DNA from: Cladopsammia gracilis
Lineage: Eukaryota; Cnidaria; Anthozoa; Scleractinia; Dendrophylliidae
Direction of reading: 5' to 3'
DNA length: 64,000 nt
Assembly: GCA_022457155.1 (NCBI GenBank)
Contig: JAJGOT010000016.1
Location: 597,001 to 661,000, forward strand
Under the pieces are notes generated by a model that did not search any database, was not told the DNA's origin, and saw nothing but the letters and a program-made list of their open reading frames with translations. The number at the start of each line of letters is the position of its first letter. Position 1 is the stretch's first letter. Below are positions 51,601-62,300 of this stretch, one piece after another. The translations under genes and the position numbers were made by a program.

Positions 51601-54600
51601 TTTTCTTTTTCGCAAAGAAACAAAAATCAAATGCTACCAAAAGCAGCAAAATGGTTAATTATATCATATTTTATAACTGTAGCAAAAATTTCTTTCAATT
51701 TCCGTATTTTAAGATAAATTTAAACTTGGGGAAAAATCCAAGATGGCGGGCATCTTGTCGCTATTTTGGATCGTGTCTGAGATCCCTATGAGTGCCATTG
51801 CCCATAATATTTACCATTGTAGAGCACATCGCAGGCTATCAAGGAGGATACAACCACCTGGATCAATAACGGATTTGGCGACTAGTTACCTAACAGTTAA
51901 CAGTTAACAGCAACAGCGAAAACGCTTAATTAAGGAAAAATGAAAAATATTATATGATCTGCAGTACCACAATATGATGCCCTATTTTTTTGTATTGTAT
52001 TTTGTTTCTGTGCTTGATTAAGATCTCTCACGATCAATAAAAGACAAAGGAAACTCTATAAAAAACGCGGGTTGGTTATACAATGTGAGCTGTCTACTTA
52101 AGTGTAACAAAACCAGTTAAATTATTGGTAACCTATCATTGTTGATTATTTTAAACAATTTTTGTCATTTACAGACATTGACGAGTGCTTCAACAACCCT
52201 TGTCTAAATAATGCGTCTGATTGTACGAATACATTTGGTAGTTTCCAGTGCAACTGTCCATCGAGTTACACAGGAATACATTGTCAAATTGGTAATATTT
52301 TTCTTTGATATTTTCACAGTTTGTTTCGCTCTGCATCTTTATGCTGAGAAATATCGTAATTGATAGGCTGCTTAAGAATGTTTGTTTGTTTCACAGTTGA
52401 AGTAAAATCACTCTACATGTTTCTCGTACCGTGCTTAAAGTTGTGAGAATAAGTTAGTTAGTACTTTCCGTTATGCTGTACTACAAAAGAGTGAGTCAAT
52501 CAATAAATAAATAAACAAAATATCAGAAAAAAAAAGAATGTTTCTATCATAAACAGAAGATGATACATGGGTGCGCCGAAATTTATCTTCGCGTGTTTAA
52601 CTCGATGTCCGCGGGTGAGATATCAAGTAGAACATGAGAAGAGAAATATCATAACTCCAAGAATAAAGGACGCTTGAAATTTTAAGCAGTTTTCCGAACA
52701 AGATTTCTAAAGTTTTTTGACCATTCACCAAATACTTTCCGAAATTTTTATGAACGTTTCCGATCTTTCCGAATTTTCTCTAGGATTCCAAGATTCCAGA
52801 GTAAGATCCCATTTTAGATATTTGCTCGTTTCATTCTGAATAAGGGCAAATATGGTAGTTAACTTGCAGATATCTTTACAATGAAAATAAAATTGACATT
52901 TTCACGTGTGTTAAAACATGATACTTTTTAGTGGGAGATATCTTTATATTTCTCTTCATGAAGTTTATCTAATAATGCTTTATGTTTTCTCTAGGAATAC
53001 CAACCGACCGATTCGACGTCCTGCTGTTGATTGATGGTTCGTCCTACTTAGGATCGAATCATTTTCAGCAAACTCTGCTCTTTGCAAAGGCTGTGTTGTT
53101 GAACTATGCAATATCACAAGAACAAACAAATGTGGCAGCTGCAGTCTATGCTAGCAATGTCACTATCAGTTTTAACTTTACAAAGCACTACAGTTATTTG
53201 GCTGTGGCTACAGCCATCGACCAAATTCCATTCCTTAACGAGGCACCTCTCGATGTCGAAAACGCATTAACCATTGCCAGAAAAGAACTTTTCCCATCTG
53301 GTAGACCAAACGTGCCTAACGTTCTAGTGATTTTTGTCAGTTTCTCACTCAGTGGTAATTTTGCTACCATTTCGCAAACACTTCGTAATGATGGAGTGAA
53401 GATAATTGTCGTGGCTATTGGCAGCAGTTTTTACATACCACAACTAGAAGAAGTTGCTAGCACACCAACGTCAGATTATCTGGTAACAGCTAGTTACCAG
53501 CACATGGACACAATGGAAAATGCAGTGGGTGGTGCGATCTGTCAAGGTGAGTTTTTTTGTTTTATATTTTTCTAATAAACTTAGAGACACCCAACGAGCC
53601 AAGTTCACCAAAGGCTTTAGCAAACTATGTTGATGTTACTTTGGATGATTGAATGCCGTTTAAAGACATCTGTTCGTATGCCTTTAAGCTGAACATTCAA
53701 CTTGCCGAACGAATTAGTAACAAAATCCTTTTCCCCGAAAACGTTAGTTCAAGTATGATTTCCCAGAATATTTTAAGGTGGCTCCCAACAGTTTCCGGCC
53801 CTTTGCAAGACTTAGATTTTGATGGGTCATTTTAACCACCCTTTTATCAGTTGATGCTACAATCATGATATCAAATGAACGCCCAATGATTGGTAACAAC
53901 GTCCGAAAATGAAAGGTGGCTTTGAACCCCATGTACAGAATTTTTTTAAACTTTGCCAAAAGTTGCATCTTATCCTGCTGATCAAAATTCGACAATAAAA
54001 AATGGGGTTCACCGAGTCATTTTTTAGTTATTAACACTTAAAACTAAAATTAAGGATGTTTTCAGCACATTATACTGTTCCTATGGTACCATATTGTGTC
54101 ACAAAAATGAAAACAACGTGTTCACCATTCATTGGGCATTCGTTTGATACCATGATTATGGCATCAACTGATAAAGAGTGGTTTTAATGACCCATCAAAA
54201 TCTAAGTCTTGGAAAGTGCTGGAAACTGTTGGGAGCCACCTTAATAGAGCTTTTTGCTTCATGCAATTTTTAGCTGGACTACCTGAGAATCGAAAAAAAA
54301 AAACATTTTTCATCCTCTCGAAAATGTTAGGCGTAGTTTCTTGATATGAGTCAGAAATCGTCAATTTAGAATTCCGGTGTGAGAACTTTTACTTTTCTTC
54401 TATTTGTAATCGGAAAGTTTGAAGGCGGTATCAGCAACCATTCTTTGGCATTGGCTGGCTCTGAATATGGTCTGTTATTTAAAGAAAACGTTCCTTATTG
54501 GAATAGTTACTGCCGTCTTCAGAGTTACTCAGTACAATAAATAAAGCAAGCAAACACTATAGCAACGCTTTGTTAAATTGCAGGGAGGAAGGGTTAATTA

Positions 54601-57600
54601 GAAAAGTGCAACTGACTTCGGTTGATAAGAAGTCGGCGTAGCTTGAGAAGATGGTCTCTCTCTCTCTTTCGAAATTGATATAAACAAAAAAAATATGAAA
54701 CGTTTAATAAAAAATATAAAATGTTTCGTATACCATGTACAATGGATTCGATGTTGCGCAATATTTACAGAATCGTACTAATTAATTTCTTAGATTAATG
54801 GTTTATTGTTCTGTTTATGCAGCTGTGGATCCTTGTTCCACGTTTCCTTGCCAACACGGAGGTAACTGTAGTAGAACTGGAAGAAACTACACCTGTACAT
54901 GTCCTATGGGATTCAAGGGTAACAACTGTGAACAAGGTAATTATTAACTATTACTTAATTTACAACGGGTACCATTAACACGCGACCCATCGCACTTCGT
55001 CCCAGAAGGTGGACGTCAATCAAAGGAAAGCCGTTGACATTAAATTCCGACTGGATTTCGAACATTTGTACCGAAAAGAAATAGTAAAAAATTTAGAACA
55101 ACTAAATTCGAAGTCAATTACAGTTTTTAAGAGAATATTTAATTCATCATGATAAAATAATTGGCGATGCATGCAGCGGCGGCTTTATGATTGCTATCCG
55201 CTTACTATTCATCATGCATCACTGGGTGGCAGCGAGGCTATTTCAAACCGAATCTCATTTGTAAGTTACAAAAGCAAGGGAGGGGCTGGGCTCCATCAAG
55301 AGAAACAGCGACTTCACCTTCTGCGGAAGTAACGTATAATATAGAGCGTTTTCACTGACATCATATCACTTTGGTACACCGACATGGCGACCAAAAATTC
55401 AAAGCCTTAATAACACCAAAAATCTCATCACAAAATATTGTATTCACCATAAGTTCAATTAAATCGGCTCATAAGCATCTATAATTCAAAAATAACTTTC
55501 AACTGGTTCAATTTTGTTGTTTTTCACGGCTTATTTGAAATAGCGCGACGGATTGCGTGACACATTTAAAACCTTTATAAATCGGAAGCAAAACATCGTT
55601 AAAACCTGAAACTTTTTGTGAAAGATTATAACACTGGTATCCATATACCATGTTAGAAACAGCATTGTGGGATGTATACTTTAGATTTTTGAATTTTTAT
55701 GACGTCATGTGAAAACGCTCTATAGGTTTTAAAATCATTATCTCATTTCTTGTAACACACAATATCATTTTTTTTAACCAGATGTCAACGAATGCATAAC
55801 TGACGTAACAAATTGCACAGATGGAAAACGTTGTATCAATACATGGGGTGGATATCAATGTGTTTGCCCTGGTGGTCAATATGGGAAGGACTGTGAATAC
55901 AGTAAGTACAAAGCGTTCTTTTTAATACAATAATTTCATGTTGCAAATTGATGTGGCTAACTTGTCAGGAATATGTGCATATAATTTGCATAAGCAAAAC
56001 TTGAAAATACCATATTCCTTTCAGTATGAAATATTGAACCAAGCATGAATATCAGAACCATAATGTCAATCTATTTTGGTACAATGACATTAGTTTACAT
56101 GTAGACAGCTTGCCCTTGAGCGTGACGTGTTCTGGAATCAATAAAATAAATGAAAACTGACACCTAGGTTTATACCATATTCTTATTTTCCTTTCTTTTC
56201 TTGTCGAAAGAGTCGCTATTATTTTGGTTACTTACTATGAAACCTTTATTTTCTCTTTAGGCTTCGACAATAAACTAGACCTCGCATTTCTAATTGATGG
56301 CAGCCAAGTGGTCACTAAGAAAAACTTCGTTGGCTTCATATCTTTCACTAAAGCAATCACTGCGTCGTTAAACGTGTCAAAAGATAAAACGCACGTTTCT
56401 GCCGCCGTATATGGGGATACTCCATTTTTGATTTTCAAGAACCAGTATAATCAGTCATCTATAGAACACGCCTTGGATAACGTAGTTTATCCTGGTAGTC
56501 TTGAAAGTAATTTGGGAGAAGCACTGTTACATATTGCTTCCAAACTGTATAACACAAGTAACGGAAGACCTAATGTCACGCGAGTCCTGGTGATCTTAAC
56601 CGGAAGCAAATGTCACGATGACATCACCATTCCTTCAAACATGATTCTTAAACACTACAATGTGAAAGTATTTGTGATCGCAGTTGGAAATCAGTACAGC
56701 CATGGACAGTTGAATGAAGTTTCTTCCAATCCTGACAGCGATTATGTTTACACGTTTAATTCTGGATATAATCTTTCCGTCCAAATTGTTCCTTTTAGAG
56801 AAAATTTATCTCAAGGTAAGAGTATACTTATGCCAATATGGATAGAAGTCATAATTTGTTAACCCTCGGATGTACATGCAAACTTATACCCCCATCGTGG
56901 TACAACGGTAGGTTAGATTTTTACGATGTTGCAATATTTCGGACATATTTTACGTCTAATGGATAGCCTGTGATGTGCTCTACAAGACAAGGTGAATATT
57001 ATGGGTTGTAGCGCTGCTGGAGTGCCGTGACGTCATCCAAAATGGCCGCCAATATGGCCGCCATCTTGGATTTTACTAAAAATTCAACTTTATCGGGAAA
57101 ATGCCGAAATTGCAAATATTTTTTTGGAAGAGTTGTAAAATATGCTACAATTAAACCGAAAAAAGGTGAAAATGGCTTGACCTCATGTTACTTATGACGT
57201 CATATCTCGTTGCCATAGCAACCGGCTGTCGCCAAACTTTACCAAAGTGTGTCTCAAGCATAAACGAACAGCTACTGAAGACGGCATATGCTAATCTTAA
57301 ACGTTCTTGAAAATATCGGAGAAAAACCTTAAGGGGGGGTGGCATCCCCCCGCCCCCTTGTATGTCCGAGGGTTAATAAGGATTATTGTTGTGCAACTTT
57401 AAATATTGTAAACAAAGATCTCTTAATCTCCTTAAACAAGACTTGAGCCAAACAACGTATCTAACGAAAAGAAATGGATCAAAACAGTGCTATATAAATA
57501 TAATTTTATTTCATATTTCATTAATGGTTAGAATGATATAGTCAGGATCTATCTGTGCCAATATCGAAAGTTTATTTCGATCAATGTTAACGGGAGAAGT

Positions 57601-57861
57601 CATTTTCACTGAGTAGGATATTTTTGGTATAAAACGAAATATTACGAGCAAAAAGATATGTGTCTAGATCTCTCGGGCTATCTCTTTAACCACTACGAGA
57701 GGTAAAGAACGTAGTTAACGAAAACAAATGGACCAAAATTAAATATGACAACTGAACACTTACATATTATGTCATATTTAATTAAAGGGTATAAGTATTT
57801 TCGTCCACCCTTGGAGCAACAAATAACATTCAAATGGACAGACTGCAAATCACAGTAGTCG

Positions 57862-57909
<48 letters not shown>

Positions 57910-59314
57910 TATATTACTGCTTTGTTGTGGTTGGTAATGATGGTCTTGACATTACTCATACAGCTGTAGCTTAGTTTCAACGTGTTTCGATTGAAGATTT
58001 TATGCAGCGGATTTGTTTTGGGAAAGTGTTGATCGACAAGGTTGAGAAAGCATTTTCCTACGTTTGTTTCAACGTTTTTGTTGTAAGGTGGGTTGTACCA
58101 CGTAATGTTTCTTTGCCGTTTTCTTTTACGTTTTTGTGGCGTTTCTTTGAAAGTGAGGTCAAATCGATATCCGCTTGCATTTAATGCGTCTTGATATATA
58201 GGTTTTGCTTTGTCGAAGGACTCCTTATCAGACGATATCTCACAAAGGCGTTTGTTAATTGACTCAGGAATGTTCTTGAGTATGGACGGAGGGTGATTAG
58301 ATTTGTTATGTACGTATAGCGGAATGTTTCCTGGTTTGGAGTATGGACTAAATTTGCCACTCTTGAGATCGAGCGTTACGTCTAGGAAATTGACAACTGT
58401 TAAATTTGCATCGATTGTGATTTTTAGATCGTTGTCGCGGAAGATTTTGCATATGCCCTTCTTGATGTTTTCGATCACTTGTGGTGTTTCATTGAAAGCA
58501 GATAGCCCGTCGTCACGATAGAGCCCAATGGATTTGCCATATTTTTTGGTGAGAAGGGTCAGTAAATATGACCCGACTAGCTCGCATGTTTCTGCACCAT
58601 CGAAGGATCCCATTGTTACGTCGAAACGGTTGTTAGAAGATGATTTTTCCCATGGGCCGTCATTGAATAAAAGCGAGCGCTTGGCGTGCAGAATGATATT
58701 GCGGTCTTGGTCACTGATGCGGTGGTATTTGCTGGCGAAATTCAGCGCTTTGGAAAGTAGCTTCTCGGTTATGGAAGGGTAAAAATCACATACATCAAAG
58801 GATATAAATTTCAATGTCTCTTTATTTTCAAGGTTGTTAAACCATTTAAGAACACTGGAGGTATTCCTGAGTCAATTAACAAACGCCTTTGTGAGATATC
58901 GTCTGATAAGGAGTCCTTCGACAAAGCAAAACCTATATATCAAGACGCATTAAATGCAAGCGGATATCGATTTGACCTCACTTTCAAAGAAACGCCACAA
59001 AAACGTAAAAGAAAACGGCAAAGAAACATTACGTGGTACAACCCACCTTACAACAAAAACGTTGAAACAAACGTAGGAAAATGCTTTCTCAACCTTGTCG
59101 ATCAACACTTTCCCAAAACAAATCCGCTGCATAAAATCTTCAATCGAAACACGTTGAAACTAAGCTACAGCTGTATGAGTAATGTCAAGACCATCATTAC
59201 CAACCACAACAAAGCAGTAATACGCAAATCAAAGCCAATTGAAATCCAAAAGTCAAATTGCAAGTGCCGCAACAAATCCACGTGTCCCATGAATGGCAAT
59301 TGCGAGGACACAAG

Positions 59315-59371
<57 letters not shown>

Positions 59372-62300
59372 CATCAGTAGGATGCCCAAAATGCGTGCAA
59401 TTCCACAATTGGTTTCGGCTCCATTAAATCCTAAATAACATTATTCCAAAATATAAAGACTTTACATTTTTAAGATATAGCTTCTAGAAACTAAAATGTT
59501 ACGATGGGTTTTAAAGCAATCTCGATCTATTTTGTTCAGCACTAGACCCGTGTTCCAGTAATCCCTGTTGGAACGGCACATGCAGTTCTACAGGAAGCGG
59601 ATACTCATGTACCTGCTCTGCTGGTTATTCTGGAATAAACTGCGACAAAGGTTTGTGAATTAGCCTAAATCTTTAGGTTCATATTACAAAAAAGTCATCT
59701 CCCTCACTTTGCACGTCGGTGCAAGAAATGTAAATTATACGGCTTTTAGTTATGGCATGTTGATGATTTAGCATCTTGTAAATAAATTACGCCATCAAAT
59801 ATCATAACTTTAGATGCTTAAACGAACATATATGTGTAAGTAACTGTTGACGAAAATAAGCACGTTTTTAATATTTTTGTTTAACGTTTTTGTAATTGAT
59901 AGCCAATATAGAGGGGAGGTAGGATGGCCAGGAAAAAAAATAAAATGTAATAATTGATTTGCCAAAAGCTACAGAATCGTATTTTCACAATCGTATGAAA
60001 AAACAAAAATCACAAAAAATTGTGGAAAGGGACTGAATGTAACACTTCACAAATAACACCTTAACTTACTCAATAATGATTTCTTGTGTATTTCATATTC
60101 AGTGATAGAAGTCGCGTCGAATGTAACGAAGATTGCTTGTAGTTATTATGTTCTATGGTGAACACTAGATGATCTCCCAGTTTAACACCTACGTACTATT
60201 TTTCCTTTTTAGTCGATGATCCATGCAATCCTGATCCTTGCAAGAACCATGGTACATGTCAAGTGTTACCGCTGAATTCATACTACTGCACATGTCCTGT
60301 AGGATGGACTGGTGCTAACTGCGAAGAAGGTTAGAGCCCTGATTTCTACAATGTACAGAGGGGATTTTCAAACATGATTCACTGACTATGATTCGTCCGA
60401 AATAGGCCAATAGTAGAGGAATTGCCCATTAAATAAGCTCCAAGAGTAAATAGTTATTCTTTAAAAACATCGACAAAAAAAAGATATTTTAACGTACTCC
60501 ACCTTTTCTGATAATAGGCACATTATGACGGGAGAATCATGCAGGTAACTGGCGAATCTTAAAAAAACAACGCTTCTGCACACTGCAATGATAACTTTAA
60601 TTTATGGATTTCAGGAAATCAACACTAACTATTTGATAACATTTTATGCGTGAGTTTCCTTCACATTATGCTTGATAATGGGTGGGCCATGACCAGCGAA
60701 TCGTATCTTGCGGATTATGTTTGAAAACCTGTGGTCTGCTCACGGCAGTGAAATCGCTTGCAATACAAAATAAAACGTATTTGAAATATTTATACTAGAC
60801 GACGATGAACTGTCTCATGATCTTGTTTGTTTTTTTTCAGACGTCGAAGAATGCTCACTGGCTGATGATGTCTGTCAAAACGGAGGAACTTGCGAAGAGA
60901 TAATGGGTGACTACCACTGTAATTGTGCATTAGGATATGCTGGAAAAAATTGTGATAAAGGTACAGTACAAAAATGTCGAAAATATGTTGAAAGCGTCAC
61001 ACATACTTGGTTGTAGATAATCGAAACGTTCTTACTAAGCTATTGAAATCTCGAAAACACGAAGGATCATTAGCGCATTGCAATGCACCATCCTTCGCAT
61101 TATTATCCACCTCCATATGATTTTACATCAGGTCCTCTTAAAAACTTCAACGCGAATCGCAAATGGCATAGTATGGGATGATTATTGAGCAAAAGTGAAG
61201 GAATACGTAAAACACGGCTCTCAGAATAATTAAATCATTTAAATGAAAGATATATTAAGGACTGTTCGTATTTTATTTTACAGTTTTCACGGAAACCATG
61301 ATAGATCTGGTGTTTATGATAGATGGCTCATCTCTTCAACCTCAAACAGGAAACAATATATCGGACAAAATAGTACAGGTCATCAAGTTCACTTTAAGTT
61401 ACCTTCCAAGCCCCAACACAAGGGTAGGATTGGTCCTCTATGCAGCTGACGCGAGGGCAGAAGGCTATTTTAATTACACGAGGAACCAAACAAGTGAAGC
61501 CCTGGACTTTTTACCACATCTTCCTGGGGGCACATTTATTGGAAAATCGCTTAATTATACAAGAGAGCATTTCTTCAACAACAGCCGCCCAAACGCACAT
61601 CGTGTTCTAGTATTGTTCACTGATAAAACGTCTAATGACGTCGTCTATGCGGCTTCAAAACTTCTGCGCGATATGAACGTGACTCTTATCGTGGTTGCTT
61701 TAGGAGACTGGTATGATGCCTCGCAAGTAAACAGTATCGCCAGTAATCCTCATTCGGCGACGATACTTCTTACTACATACGTTCAAATAGTGAAAGTGCG
61801 TTGGCGAGTCCATGAAATGATCTGCGAAGGTAAGTCAAGTATAAGTATAATCAAGCACTTTTTTGACGTTAACTGTTTTATAGCAGCCGCTCTGAGTTTT
61901 CACTCCCACACGTAATGACAAACTTAGAATATATATTCATGGTAATGCAATAATTTAGTACAATTTATATGTATGCATTCCAATTTGCCAGTCCCTAATT
62001 CCGCTAATCGGAGGTCGTCTTGCAAAGACACCTATGACACCCGTTTTCAGGACATTTTTGAACCAACACTGGGGACTGCAGCCCCGGCCTACCCATTTCA
62101 AACAGTAATGCGTGATTGGTTTTGCGTTTTTATCTACAGCTGTGGACCACTGTCATAGCAATCCATGCGCAAATAATGGAACTTGTAACAACTTTCTGCA
62201 TGGCTACCAATGTTCGTGTCCTAAGGGTTTTACCGGACCACTCTGTGAAGAAGGTAGGGAAAGTTTCAAATAGAAGGTTTGAGTAAAAAGCGGGAAGAGA

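Larger units (their letters stand above)
57856..59370 (-). mobile_element. Penelope-like retroelement fragment with inverted partial copy
   Basis: The minus strand carries a reverse transcriptase frame (58862-57909). The plus strand from 58864 to about 59224 is the reverse complement of 58271 to about 57911, so the 3' coding part is present twice head to head around a 592-bp unique loop. (AT)n tracts close both ends (about 57865-57910 and 59319-59367). Inverted partial copies are common in Penelope-like elements. It lies in the intron after vWFA-7. Confidence 0.75.

Noticed and set aside
58002..58782. Plus-strand open frames opposite the reverse transcriptase
   Set aside because: They are antisense shadows of the Penelope-type frame.
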